The translations under genes and the position numbers were made by a program. Below are positions 46,745-59,110 of a stretch of DNA of 64,000 bases, one piece after another. The notes beneath the pieces were generated by a model. That model was given only the letters and a program-made list of their open reading frames with translations. It made no database searches and was not told the DNA's origin. This stretch comes from Siphonodentalium dalli (taxonomy: Eukaryota > Mollusca > Scaphopoda > Gadilida > Siphonodentaliidae): assembly GCA_032622095.1 (NCBI GenBank), contig CP136061.1, positions 169,017,107 through 169,081,106 on the forward strand, written 5' to 3'. Each line of letters begins with the position of its first letter. The first letter of the stretch is position 1.

Positions 46745-48080
46745 AGTTCACTGTTCACCATTTCGTACTGGACACCTGATCAGAGGTGCTGCAATGATCC
46801 GATATCAATAATTTACTTTACTTGTGTTATTTTTTTTCACGTGCCGGTATGTTCAAAACACACCGTCCATACGTGTCCATGTATACTGTATCAGTTTCCG
46901 ATTTCGAACCTGTTCGTGGCAATTTCTAGTACTTTACTTTGGGGTAGACCCGAGTTCCTGAGTATTTGCCACATCGTCTCGGTCACATTGACTTTTTTCG
47001 AACTCTCGGTATCAGCCTGGCAGCCTTTCTGGAAGATTGGATCTGCCTAAATTTATTATTCACTATTTACTCGAACGCGTCAGTAATTCCGATAAGTCAC
47101 TTGTTCATGTGTACATATTGGGAAATATTTCCCGACTACGGATGACCTGATTCTTCCGATACCGTGTAACCCGGGACAACAATACCTGTAGCTCTGAATG
47201 TCTCAACAGAAGGTTACAATCTGGGAATACATTCGCTTTCTCTGGGTTATCTCTTGGAACTGATGTCGTACCACAATTACATGTATGTTTCCGAATGCGA
47301 CCGATTCAGTTACATCTTCTCCAATATTATCTCCTTACCACAAGCATCCCTCTGTATCAGATCGGCGCTCGAATTCGGGTGAGAACAAGAATCTTGATTC
47401 TTCGTTTAATTTTCGTGAAAGCAATTGTTTCACTATCAAGTATATTTGATTCTCATAACTTTCTGGAATTTAAGGCCTGCATGTCACAATTTTTGTCCAG
47501 GCCTCTCTCCGACTTTACATTTAACAACTTTTATCGGGTACCGCTCTTTCGGTACTGGTAACAAGAATCTTATCAATAACCGCTCCATCTCGGACTTGGC
47601 GATGGGGTTGTTATATGGGTCAACAAATTAGTCAAACCCACTGGTATCCAGTGGAGAAATGTCAACATATCACTGACTAGAAATGACTGCAGTCTTGAGC
47701 AGGTTCCTGCTTTTATTATCTCAACTTTTTATTTGTCAAGTGACACAAGTTCGTTCTACTTCACTAAGTGCCTAGCAGTCCGTCAGTCACCCAGAATATC
47801 CACCAGCTGGGTGGGACGGAATGTGTATGGTTGTGTCGTCTGCCTATACCGTACAACTTTAGGATCTGAAATTAAGACACAACTGTCTTCTAACATCAGC
47901 TCATGTAGCAGGGAACGTCTTCACTACCAGGTAGAAGATTACTTTAGTCATCATCATTATCGTCCCACTGATGGGAATTCGATCAGGTAGTCTCGGCGAT
48001 CTTTCAAATTTGAAAGATTCCCGGGATCGTTCTGCCTATCATTGATATCACAACCTGATCATGGTAACATGGCTCTCACA
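46745..48080. other. DIRS-C interior, decayed pol region
   Basis: Short frames only (the largest are 85-88 codons at 47295-47561 and 47733-47990). By position it should be RT/RNase H, but no catalytic motif survives. Confidence 0.35.
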
Positions 48081-48084
48081 GAAA

Positions 48085-48710
48085 TTACAACGGCTGCTAC
48101 ACAATTCAATCGTTGGTGTATTTATCAACATATTGATTCAGGACTTACCTTTGGAGCGTCATGGGTAGGCTGTTCTGATTACCTACCTCATCTCAATTTT
48201 GGCATGTTTGAAATACTCACATTTGTGATTCTTGGTTCATGAAGTCATCGAGTTTTGCCTTACTTTGAGTGACATACATGTAACATATACCAGAGGTCTC
48301 CCGGTACACAGACTTAATCCACTTGTTAAAATGGGGTTTACGTAGGCGGCCTCCTACAATCATTGTTGCCATCATGGCCATTATTTATCGTTTACGAAAT
48401 TCTATTACCCATATCAATGTCAATTGTGCCGTTGTGGGTTGCATCATTGACCTTATTGCCATAGATAACTTGTGTCTTCATAGTCATCACCTCGTTTCGC
48501 CGATACCGTGATTTACAGGCCCTTCGTGTGGATCGCAAACATCATGGCAATCCAGAATCGAGGTACCAACTTCATCAACATAATTTCACTGAACTGGACC
48601 GATCTTTATTCCGAAGTCTATGTTCTGACCACATCTTGTTCAACTTCGACCTGTTCGTTCTTGTCGGGAGACAGCTAAGTGTCATCTGTCTCGATCACGC
48701 TAAGTTGGCA
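48085..48710 (+). pseudogene. DIRS-C tyrosine recombinase, N-terminal remnant
   Basis: Conceptual TQFNRWCIYQHID at about 48096-48135 matches RQFNRWCSSQQID of DIRS-B. Downstream fragments are broken by stops. The remainder of the domain is displaced to 50670 by an insertion. Confidence 0.65.
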
Positions 48711-48714
48711 TCAG

Positions 48715-48786
48715 TTTTTATGTTTACCCATACCATAGTATGGTAAACATAGTGTCGTTGCCCGGATTGACCACTCGTCGTTCGTC

Positions 48787-48821
<35 letters not shown>

Positions 48822-50655
48822 CTGTCTGTCTGTAGACACTTTACGAGTAATGCGATAACTCAAAGATTTTTTATCCGATCGAAACCAAATTTTGTATATG
48901 GGTTTCTCAGCCCAAAATACAGATCGAATTTGGGTTTGATCCGAGATTTTGTTACAGAGTTATGGCCCTTTTTCAACTTAGAATTCACGCATTCTGCCAT
49001 AACTCAAACATTTTTTATCTGATTGGAACCAAATTTGGTATGTGAGTTTTACAGCCCAAAATACAGATCGACTTCGAATATGGGTTTGATCCGATTAATT
49101 TTAAAGGAGTTACGACCCTTTTTCAAGAAACAAAATTGAGATTTTTTTTTTTTTTTTTAAATTCAATTTTTTTAGATTTAGCTCCTTGCTAAATTTAGCA
49201 TATACAAATATTAAATTTTGTTTGAACTTTAATAACAATAAAAAAAAAATTTAAATAATAAACAAAAATTGACGCGTTCATTTATTTTAGTTTTTTACGA
49301 TTAATTAGGTGTGATATCCTGTTTTGAAAATATGAAGATTTTATTGCAATAGTTTCATGTAATATAATGATATCAATAAAATTACCATGTGATCATCCAA
49401 CATCCAGAGTATATGAGAGGATTTTTATAGATGTTGTCATTCCAAGTGAAATCTGTTATGAAATCTGTGATGACATATGATACAGAGCCGTGGTGGGTCA
49501 AGCAAGATAAACAACACTGGTGGTTGGCTGTTTGTTTATTCTAACTGTCAAATTGATTAATGGCAGCACAAGACTGGTGAGATAAGGGCACCCCTCACCT
49601 ATATAAGTGTCTTCTAAATTCCATTAATTTGCTTCAAAAATAATTAACCCTTTCCAAGGTTTCCATAGACACATGCTATAATGTACATGGACTCTTCCTC
49701 ATATCTCTTAATATCTATTGGGTATCTTGGCACACTATTCACTTCTATCAATTTTGGTATTGACTGATTAATTGATTTTTGAAAAATATATTAACCCTTC
49801 AGACACGTGCTTTCAATTTGAAATTAAAACAACAGCTGATAGCCAATATGATTTATCTATGCAATGGGAAACAGGCAGATAAATATACATGACTATTGTA
49901 AGTGATGACTTGTTTTGAAAATCAATATGGTAGATGTTAGTATTTCCAGGAACCTTATTTTCCCATTTGTTCACATTTTCATGGTTGATTGAATTTTAGG
50001 GGCCACAGAACACTTTAGAAGATTAACATTGAAGTTTGTGGCTTTTAGTGCCCAAGCTACTTGTAAAACATTGTAATGTGTGAAACCATTCAAATGAGGG
50101 CTAACTTACTTTCTTTTATATGAACGATTTAGTGGTCATAGGGGCCAGCATCCCCATCATATTATGTCTGTATAACATTATATAGATAATACTTTTGAAT
50201 TGTATAAACTACATATATTTTTGAAAACCATACACCCCTGTTATGAAACACTTAATCTAATTTAATACACAGGTCAGATCTGATCTTATATCTGTCCATG
50301 TTTGATAAACAAAATAACTGGGGAGAATGGGGGAAAGGGGGGGGGTAATTAAAGTACCATTTAAATACGAGATGGAATCCCCTACATATATGTCGTTCTA
50401 AGCAGTCAACAATTATAATTTCTCTTTAGAAGTGAATAATAAATTTTGAATATCTGGCATGTCAAAAGTGGCAAAGATATGGATTTATCACTTTTGCTTC
50501 CAATGAGTTAACTTAAACTCCTAAACATGTCCTCCGAAATCACTAAACCATTGGATCTCACAGTGAGAGGTCCTTGTGTGAATAGGGACAGAGTTATGAG
50601 ATTTAAAACTACTCCTCCCCAACCCAAATACTTTAACCCTTTCTTAAGACAAATT
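48715..50655. mobile_element. Insertion inside DIRS-C recombinase (HINE-like start)
   Basis: It starts with an imperfect palindrome built on tatgtttacc/ggtaaacata (48719-48751), then a gtctgtct microsatellite (48788-48832). At least two ~130-bp units follow, with aaccaaattt-gtat, cagcccaaaatacagatcga and agagttatggccc, as in HINE-3. The right part (about 49150-50640) is AT-rich with no recognised ends; a poly-G run is near 50336. Boundaries are inferred from where recombinase homology breaks and resumes. Confidence 0.5.
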
Positions 50656-50659
50656 ATTT

Positions 50660-51540
50660 GAGCTTTTGATTTCAAGTTGGGTACTGATATATGGATTAAT
50701 TCCTGTGATCATATCTTTGACAAATTATCAGTTATGGCTAGTCGCTATCGCCAAGGTATGGGTTAAACATCTGCCGATCGTGATCGGCCTCTCGTTAATC
50801 ATGTTCAGTTACAACTTTTTATATATGGTTTGTTGTATGTCTCCAGCTCTATTTTGAAGAGACTAACCACACCATCCGGCATCTGTGATAAAAGGATATT
50901 CTCCATCTCGTGTACCTTATTTAGGTCATACTCTCAAACAGTTTCTCAATGATTGTCAAGTGATTCTACTTGTCCAATTTAATTATAGCCACAAGAAATT
51001 CACTGGGTCCTTTTCAAGCTTAAACCTGTATTGACTTTCGGATTATTATATTTGATTATTTTGGTCACATTCATCTGCATGTGGACTGCGCAATGTTACA
51101 GCTGATCATATACCGGTAGCTGTTTATATCTTGCGCATAGTTATATACATGTAAACTGTGTATACATGTCTAATCCATGTATAAATCTATCGGTTTATAT
51201 ATATTCTTATGTATAAGGTATCATTCTGATATGTACCTTGCATTGTTATGAGACGTTTGGTGTTTTGTCTCCTAACCAATATGGACGTTTAATACATCTT
51301 GTACTCTCTTTCGGCGAGTTAACACAGAGGGTTATCCTAAGAGATATTGTAGATGCGTTCTTCATATTATACATACGTTAAGGGTCTCTATGGGAATTAT
51401 AGTGAACATACATCAAGAATCAGTGGTAGTCACTGGTACTATTAGTGGGGAAAAATCACTAATAGTGAGTGTATTTGATGCATGTTTGATTAAGCCCACC
51501 TCCAGATAAGTAGAGTGTTTATTGCTACGAAATCTGGTAG
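50660..51540 (+). pseudogene. DIRS-C recombinase C-terminal remnant and tail
   Basis: The only clear match is tatcgccaaggtatgggttaaaca (50737 onward), corresponding to FRRQGLAKQ of DIRS-B. The catalytic C-terminus is not recognisable. The internal complementary region follows. Confidence 0.4.
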
Positions 51541-51552
51541 AATCTTATAGAT

Positions 51553-51650
51553 GGTATCTGGTTTGAATAAGTCGTTACGAAATAAAAATGAAAATTTGAT
51601 TATCAAATTGTAGTTTTATGAGTAACAAAGACTTATTCAAACCAGATACC
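51553..51650. repeat. DIRS-C internal complementary region
   Basis: It starts ggtatctggtttgaataagt and ends with the inverted cttattcaaaccagatacc. Reverse complemented, it equals the right outer end joined to the left outer start. Confidence 0.92.
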
Positions 51651-51731
51651 AGCCCACCCTTCCTCCCCGCCGATTGTTATACTTTGTTATGAACTTAATA
51701 TAACTCGGTGTTTTCACCATCGTTTGACGTT

Positions 51732-51945
51732 TTGACGCCAATTGAAGATGGAATAGCACGTGGGATCTCGTTCCACGAGAGTTAGAATCCAGAAGTTTCG
51801 TTGCGCATGCGCATAACGAAAAACTGCTTCTATTTATATATTGCGATTTAAAGGGACACACTTGATTGGAATCCTAATGGTATCTGGTTTGAATAAGTCT
51901 TTGTTACTCATAAAACTACAATTTTGATTATCAAATTTTCATTTT
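51732..51945 (-). repeat. DIRS-C right inverted terminal repeat
   Basis: Inverted partner of 44860-45040, with the extra outer segment tacaattttgattatcaaa shared with the internal complementary region. Confidence 0.9.
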
Positions 51946-54066
51946 GAAGGTAGTCTTATATGTTCAAATCTGAAGTTATATCTGGAATTGTTTGCTTGAA
52001 TTGGTCATACATAATTTCTTAAAATTGATGGAGCAGTTCCACGTATCATTTAAAAAAATTTACATAGCTTGTGTTTTCTACGACGTGAAGAGAGGAGTTC
52101 CCAGCCAGTTTCTGACAAAAGGCACGCATTACTCGTACTGATGGTTGCACCTGTTACTATTCGGGCCATTTCGTACTGTACCTTTTCAATATCGTCACTA
52201 AGATAATCAGGGCAGTTATCCCACACAGGGGAGGCATATTCCAGTATTGGTCGGATAAATGTGTAATGTATTTTTTCAAGCGTTACTCTGCATAGCCTGT
52301 ATCTATGTTTACGTACTAAATTCACTCGACCCCATGCTTTATCAAGCATAGATCTGATGTGGATACCCCATGAGCCCATGTTATCGAAAGTAAGTCCCAG
52401 ATGTTTATGGCTGTCAACCTCGACAATTGTCGCGGCTCCCACGGTCAGATGGGGGTGATATACTGATGTTTCTTTCCTGGAGATTAAAAGAGCTACCGTT
52501 TTCAGGGGATTGAATTTTACAAGCCATTCTGATGCCCAACACATGAGAGTTTCGAGGTCATCATTGATTAGTTTTGCGGCCATAGTAGGGTCTTCAATTG
52601 TGAGAAATAGAGAGGTGTCATCAGCAAATAGTCGAATGGTACACCGTATGTTTTCGGTTATATCATTAATATATATTAAAAACAGAAGTAGACCTAATAC
52701 TGAGCCTTGTGGGACACCTGCTGTTACATCTTGTAATTCCGAGTGTGTGCCGTCTATGACAACCTGTTGTTGCCTACATTCAAGATACGATTTCATTAAG
52801 TTATACAAGTTTCCACGTATACCCATTTTCGTTAGTTTGTTCAAGAGGCCACGGTGCCAGACTTTATCGAACACTTTACTTATGTCGCAGAATATACACC
52901 GGACCTCTTTTCCGTCGTCTAGTGATCGACATATATTGTCATATATTTCGGTAAAGTTGGAAAACTGTTGAATCATTGCGCATGAAACCAGCTTGGTAAA
53001 ATGATAGGAGTTTGTTTTCATCAAGAAATTCCCATAGATATTTATAAATACATTTTTCATAGACCTTTGAGACGCAGCTTAGTAGGGAGATTGGTCGGTA
53101 ATTCGATATAATACTGGGATCACCGCTCTTGAGAATAGGTGTAACATGGGAACGCTTCCACTGGGGTGGGTAGTAGCTGTTTTCGGTAAATATTCTAAAA
53201 TAGAATTTAAGAGGTTCACAGAGCGAGGAGCCACAACTTTTCAAAACTCTTGGACTTATTCCTTCGGGCCCACTTGACTTAGATATTTTTAGACTTTTTA
53301 ACGCTTTGTAAATGTCAGGGGCTGTGATTTTTATATCGATTAATGTGGATATGGAGTTATCCGGATCGAGCACTGGTAGGCATTTCCCGATGTCATCAAC
53401 TGATGAAATATTACAAAAATACGAATTGAAAGCACTTGCTTTTTCAGTTGGTGAGATCAGGAAGTCGCCGTTTATGTTCAAGGGGGGTATTGATCGATCA
53501 CTGGTTGCAAATACTATTTTTTGGAGGGTTTTCCACCAAGAGGACTGGTCATTTGATGGGCTATTCAATGTATTTTCGTTCTTGGTGTCGTAATCACGTT
53601 TGCTTTTTCTAATAGCCGATGTAGTTTCATTACGCTTAGATCGAAAGTTTGCCCATGTTTGTGGTGTGTTTTGCTTTTTAGCTATCCTATGTAATCGATT
53701 TCTATGCCTCATCAGTTTCCGTACGTTACACGTAAGCCATTGGGGACCACCTTTCCGGATCAGTACCATCTTATTGGGGATGTTTTCACTGCATACCTTC
53801 ACAATTTTTGCAGTCAAGATATCTGCATGGATTGATAGTTTAAATGGTGTATTATCATCATAGTTCCAGCTCGAGAAGTCTTCGTTCATGGTATCGAAGT
53901 CAGCCAGATTATAATTCCAGACACGTCTAGTAAGGGTTATGGCCGATTTATTTTTCAAAAGTTTTATCCGAGCAGTAACTGGACAGTGATACCTTACTGT
54001 GTTGTCGAATATGTTGCCAAGAACACAAGGGGAATCAACAAGATCAGGGTTGCTGGCCATGAGCAA
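51946..54066 (-). pseudogene. CR1-like LINE RT, right arm
   Basis: Two minus-strand frames cover it. 54066-52939 holds the end of the endonuclease, the basic linker, RT entry blocks and NYRPISLLSCVSKVYEK. 53060-52050 holds FCDISKVFDKVWHRGLL, AGVPQGSVLGLLLFLIYIND, the catalytic LFADDTSLFL (FADD at 52617-52628), HKHLGLTFDNMG and the thumb. The switch is caused by the same extra T in ctttacc as in the left arm. The 241 bp missing on the left are present here, and the Trp codon replaces the left arm's stop. DIRS-C cuts the gene at 51945. Of the two copies this has the more complete RT. Confidence 0.9.
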
Positions 54067-54830
54067 GTCAAGAATAGATGAGGAGTTTTCAGTAAAATGT
54101 GTTTTATCAGCGACCAGTTGGGTGAGACCTCGTTCGCTACAAATGCCGTTTATTTTACCATTACCGTTGTGTACATAGTTTTCATTGAAATCTCCACCTA
54201 TTATGACATCCTGGTCGCTATTGCGCGCAAGGGAAATGTTATTATTAATGTTCGTCCACAGGCTTGCGTGGGAGTTGGGAGGGCGATAAAAGCATCCTAC
54301 AAGACAACGTTTTGTGTTTAATTGTAACCTCTATCCAGATACTTTCTACTTCATCACTGTCAAGCTCTTCGCGTATTTTGAATGGTATAGTGTCGCGAAC
54401 GTAAATACACACACCCCCTCCTGTTCTACCATCGTTCCTGTCTTTGCGGGCGGGACCGTGGTAACCAGGAAGATGGATTTCTGAATCCGGGATAGAATGA
54501 TCGAGCCATGATTCGGTTAATAAACATACGTCGTACTCGCCACTTGATGTTTCGGCCGCAAGTATATCTAATTTATTTCTGATACTCTGTGTATTCAATA
54601 CAAGTACCGAGTGACTGTGTTGTTCGGTTGAAGGGCCTGGGTTAGTCTCGACGTCTCATGCTAGGACCAAGAGAGACATTGCTAAAAATACCGTTAATAC
54701 TGTTAGAATTGTCACGCATGTGAAGAGGAATACAGTTGTGTGTGATATCGCAAGTTTAGTGTTCAGTTTCGTCTTTTCATCATCGGAATTTGGAGCATTA
54801 GAAATGTTCTTGTCTGCCATGTTATATTTG
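54067..54830 (-). pseudogene. CR1-like LINE N-terminus and endonuclease, right arm
   Basis: It starts MADKNISNAPNSDDEKTKLN (ATG near 54820), runs through the hydrophobic helix FLAMSLLVLA, then meets TGA where the left arm has the GGA glycine of the 2A-like motif; DVETNPGP follows in frame. The endonuclease blocks LNTQSIRNK, LLTESWLDHS and GGGVCIYVRD are intact until a 1-bp insertion near 54310 shifts to the frame used by the RT. The mutation both terminates the leader and destroys the skipping motif. Confidence 0.88.
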
Positions 54831-56450
54831 AGAGCACGGAATTGTTCCACCGGGAAGAAAATGAAAACTAACAGTGTCATTTTTAAGGCAGTTATGAGAC
54901 CCAGTCCACACAAGCGCAGCATGATATAGAACAAGCATGTTTCTGATTGTTTCACACAGAGAAGGCCCCCTCCCTGACAGCCTGACAGCAAGAGTGTGAA
55001 ATGCACCGATTCTTGCCCTATGTAACATTATGTCACCCATTATCGAAAGTCATGTCAAAATCCTAAGAACAATTCTGCTTTGGGCATCCTCGGTGCACAG
55101 TTACAAACATATAAATAGAGCATACGGCGTGTTTATAAACTCCCACAGGCCCCAGCGTGCCTCAGTGACAGTTTAGACCACATGCATATGTGTCATTTTG
55201 GTATTTTATTTATAGCACAATGATGATAAGCTTGTAGTTAGAGATTTAATTATATATCACAATTTTTGTTTTTGTTTTTTTAGTCAAAATTGCCATTTTC
55301 CTCAATTAAAAAACCTAGCTCTTTTTGTTGTAAACTCTCGCAACTAAAGTCTAAATCAGCTCCTGCATTGTGTAGCTCCTCACATATGGTCCAGCTATAC
55401 CAGACCTAGACCCTAATTTGCTCTTACAAGTTTTTAAAATGAGAAAGACAGTAGAAGATTTATCAGATCATCGTTGGAATACTTTGTCTCAGAAAACCAA
55501 TATTGAATGTAGCAGGCTGTGGGCCATTTTTCAATTGGATTATTGAAAACAAATCCTTATCTGGAGTTATTTCCCTTGGGTGACAAGGAGTTATGCCCCT
55601 TGATTGTCGTGCATATTGTTCGGCAAAATATTCACCCGCAATTCTTTGGCTAATCACCTACATACATGTCCTTGATATTTGAAACATTATTTCATAAGAA
55701 GAAGACTCTTATTGTATCATACTTTTTCACAATAAAATCAGTTTTCTCATAAATTCTCCGGCAATTTAGGTGTAAAATTAACTCAGCAACGAAAGAGTTA
55801 AGACAAGTAGTTCTAAGCATGGAGATAGCTGGAAGCTCTCAGATGAGCAGGGCTCTTCACCTTGAAATTTATAATTGCACACCACTGACAAATCTCCAAC
55901 CTCTTACCTTTTAAAGAAGACAACCATACCACAGTACTAAGTTCACAAAAATCCTTTTGTACATCCCTCTTAGGTTGAATTTTACGACTGGTACCAGTAC
56001 TTCAAGCTCTCAAACATTTGAAAATTACCAACCTGACACCCCCCCCATAAAGTTAAAATTTGTGGCCAATTCGGTCCAACAGTTTAACCTGAAGTAGTAA
56101 CATATGGACTGATGGTTTAAAAACATACATGTTGAAAAATCAAACCAAACTATGAGAACAATTCTAACCTATTTTTGGTGTGAACATCTAATCTACAACT
56201 ATTAATGTAGTATCAGGCATGAAATTTTCAACTGTTCAAAATAGGGGGTCAAATCTCCACCCCTCTACACTCCCTATCCATTGCCTCAAACATTGCCCCC
56301 ACCCAGGCTGCCTAGAAATCAATATTATTATACCAGTACCAAACAGCATAGAGGAGAGTTAAATCTCTTTAAATATCTCTGCCCCTATTAGAACAAATGT
56401 GAATCCCCATCTATGAGATTGATTCATCTAGTAATATCAATATACCCCCC
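54831..56450 (-). other. Right-arm mirror of 16700-21908, no gene
   Basis: Contains the LINE leader, the empty site of the TA-flanked transposon (near 55651) and otherwise unique AT-rich sequence. The 17093 poly-G tract is only eight bases here. Confidence 0.55.
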
Positions 56451-56459
56451 AATATCCAA

Positions 56460-57200
56460 TATACCCCCAATTTTTCTTTGAAAAATCAGGGTATGATTTC
56501 ACCTGGATAAGTGGTGGTTAAGAAAATAATATTGGAACAGCCAAGTCTGTATTTAGTGTGTCTGACCTTAGCAGGTGAATTTAATCACACTATTCCGCAA
56601 GGTGGACTAGCATCACCAAATTCACCCTCTGGGGACCTCATTTCCTCATAAAAATGACCCCATTTGAACAAATCTGAACCCCGGTCACCCAAGGCCCCTC
56701 CATACCAAATATAAGCTATATAGGCCCAAATTGCCCAATGGTTCTTGAGAAAAAATTGTTTTAAGAATTACTATGGAGGGAAAGAGTTATGGCCCTGGCT
56801 TCGCACCTATTTGATCTGATGAACTTATTTGAACAAATCTGATTGTGAGACACCTAGGGAATATGCACACTGAAATATATAAACACATTCGGTCTTCAAT
56901 ATGGATAAGAAAACAATTGTTGATAGACGGATGGATAGACATCCCAACAGGCAGCCGGATGGACAGGCCTGACAGTGACAGAAGACAAATTCAATCCAAT
57001 ATATACCCCCCAATTTTTCTTTGAAAAATCAGGGTATGATTTCATCTGGATAAGTGGTGGTTAATAAAATAATATTAAACCGCCAAGCCTGAATTTAGTG
57101 TGTCTGACATTTGCAGAATGAGGTCCACAAAAGGTTAATTTAATGTCACTATTCCACAAGGTGGGCTAGCATCACCGAATTCATCCTCAGTCTGATTAGG
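56460..57200 (-). repeat. Right-arm copies of hairpin MITE and ~170-bp repeat fragments
   Basis: Mirror of 15955-16700, including two partial MITE pieces (about 56575-56645 and 57100-57190). The HINE-1 empty site follows near 57215. Confidence 0.6.
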
Positions 57201-57414
57201 CCTCAACGGCCAATAAAAACCTGGGAACAGATTGAAGTTCTACAGTTGAAGTTGGTGATGCACACCCATTGAGCACCTCAATTATGCATTTTATCTTCTG
57301 CAAATTAGGGGGACATTGAAACTGAATAGGTGTGAAAAAGTCAAAAAGTAACTAAAACAAAATTTCAATTTGATACTTTATCATACTTCCCAGAAGATGA
57401 GGCCTAAGCAGAAT

Positions 57415-57525
57415 TAGGTCCCTGGAGTGTGTATTTGGTGATGCTAGCCTGCTGTACGGGGTAGCAACACTAAATTCACCCTCTGGGGATCTCATTCTGC
57501 AAATGTTAGACACACTATTTCCAGT
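57415..57525. repeat. Partial hairpin MITE, right-arm copy
   Basis: Mirror of 13790-13895, with ccctctggggatctcattctg and the complementary block. Confidence 0.65.
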
Positions 57526-58236
57526 CTTGAAGAAATCTAAGCCATTCACAGTACCATTGTATGGCAGGGAAACCAATTCCCATCAGCCATCACCTAACCT
57601 TGGGAACAGCAGTTTGTTTTTAATTTGCTAGCAGTTATGTTTATACAAGCCTGCCAGATGACATCTATTATTCTAATCTAAATTAATGACCTGTGTCTTT
57701 GCAAAGATATATCTGCTTCTGTGGTGAGAAGAGGTATTAAATTGGGAGATGATATGGGTTGGAAGGGATGTTGGTTGATGGCAGGGTGGGGGTGTGTCTG
57801 GGCCATGTGGGAGGGGGGGATGGGTAATGGAATGTTTCCATAATTTCATTAAAGAGTAAAGTTTCATAACTCTGCAGATGTTATAATGGTGTCACTTTTG
57901 TTATTTATGTCACTGGCTCCACCCACATTCGACCCAGTGACCTCATTTGAACAAATCTGAACCACAGTCCCCCAAGGACCCTGTGGACCAAATATGAACC
58001 CATTCGGCCCAATGAAATTTGAGAAGAAGTCGCTGTAAGAATTACTATGGTGGAAAAAATTTATGGTCCTAGCTTCGCAACTATTTGACCGGGTGACCTC
58101 ATTTGAACAAATCTGAATGTGATTCACCTAGGGAACATCCACACCAAATATGAACCCATTCGGTCTTATGGTTCTGGAGGAGAAGATGATTCTTGACGGA
58201 TGATAACTCAGTATAGCTCCACCGGAGACTTCGTCT

Positions 58237-58490
58237 CAAGCCTTGAAATAGTGTGCATGTCATTTGCAGAATGAGGTCCCCAGAGGGTGAATTTAGTGAT
58301 GCTACCCCACATAGTGGGCTAGCATCACCAAATTCACCCTCTGGGGACCTAATTCTGCTTACACCTCAGTAGAATGAGGTTCCCAGAGGGTGAATTTGGT
58401 GATGCTAGCCCGCTATGCTGGGTAGCATCACTAAATTCACCCTCTGGTGACCTCATTCTGCAAATAACAGACACACTATTTCAAGGCTTG
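58237..58490. mobile_element. hAT-type double-hairpin MITE, right-arm copy
   Basis: 254 bp, the same length as 12325-12578. One flank is cttcgtct (58229-58236), the other ctttgtct (58491-58498), i.e. the shared 8-bp duplication with one later mutation. Its presence in both arms dates it before the arms separated. Confidence 0.85.
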
Positions 58491-58559
58491 CTTTGTCTCA
58501 GGTGAGCTAAAAACCTCTGCAGGCGAAGCTTTATGAAAACTCAATTACTTCTACAGACA

Positions 58560-59110
58560 AAGTCATGAGCACACTCTGACAACCACAACCCATCAAGCTC
58601 GCTGCCCATGTCGGTGATTTAAGCGACCACTGCAGGCGTGGTCGAAACAACTTGATGTGTGCATGTATGCAATATGTAACCTATTAAAGGGAAGAGAATA
58701 TATTGCTAATATGACAACACATGTGAAGTATTTCACCACTACCAGCACGGTAAAATGCACAATGTGAAAAAGCCTCTCCATGCAAAGCAAAATAACAGAC
58801 CTTGTAATCGAAGTGAGCACAGTCATAATGTGTATTCAAACAAGGGTTCGAGTTTTTTGGCAGTCAAACCAAACTTCTGCCAATAAGGTGCACAACTCCG
58901 GGAAAAAAAGTCGGACGGTGGTATATTATTGCAATAGACCTATATACCAAATATCAATTGAATCTGTTAATATTTCATTGAGTTATCACAACGGTGATAA
59001 AATTGTTATTAAAATAGACAAACTAAGACCCATAACTCCAGAAAAAAAATTCGGACAAACCCGGTTTTCGAACTCGTCTGAGATATTGTTGCAAGACACT
59101 CATATATGAA
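58560..59110 (-). repeat. Right-arm copies of dispersed repeats
   Basis: Mirror of the ~300-bp repeat (58560-58850) and of the diverged unit of the 60.4-kb tandem family (58900-59110). Confidence 0.6.

Larger units (their letters stand above)
44860..51945 (+). mobile_element. DIRS-C: decayed DIRS-type element with nested insertions
   Basis: It is inserted in the right-arm LINE: left-arm text attaatatt/cgaaggtag is split here, with TTT at both junctions. Inverted terminal repeats span 44860-45040 and 51732-51945; the internal complementary region is 51553-51650. Gag-like acidic frames lie near 45330-45590. Recombinase pieces are recognisable at 48085-48135 and 50735-50790. It is 1.8 kb longer than DIRS-B because of insertions: a tRNA-like SINE candidate near 46500 and a ~1.9-kb block from about 48715 to 50650. 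RT and RNase H are not confidently recognised. Confidence 0.88.
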
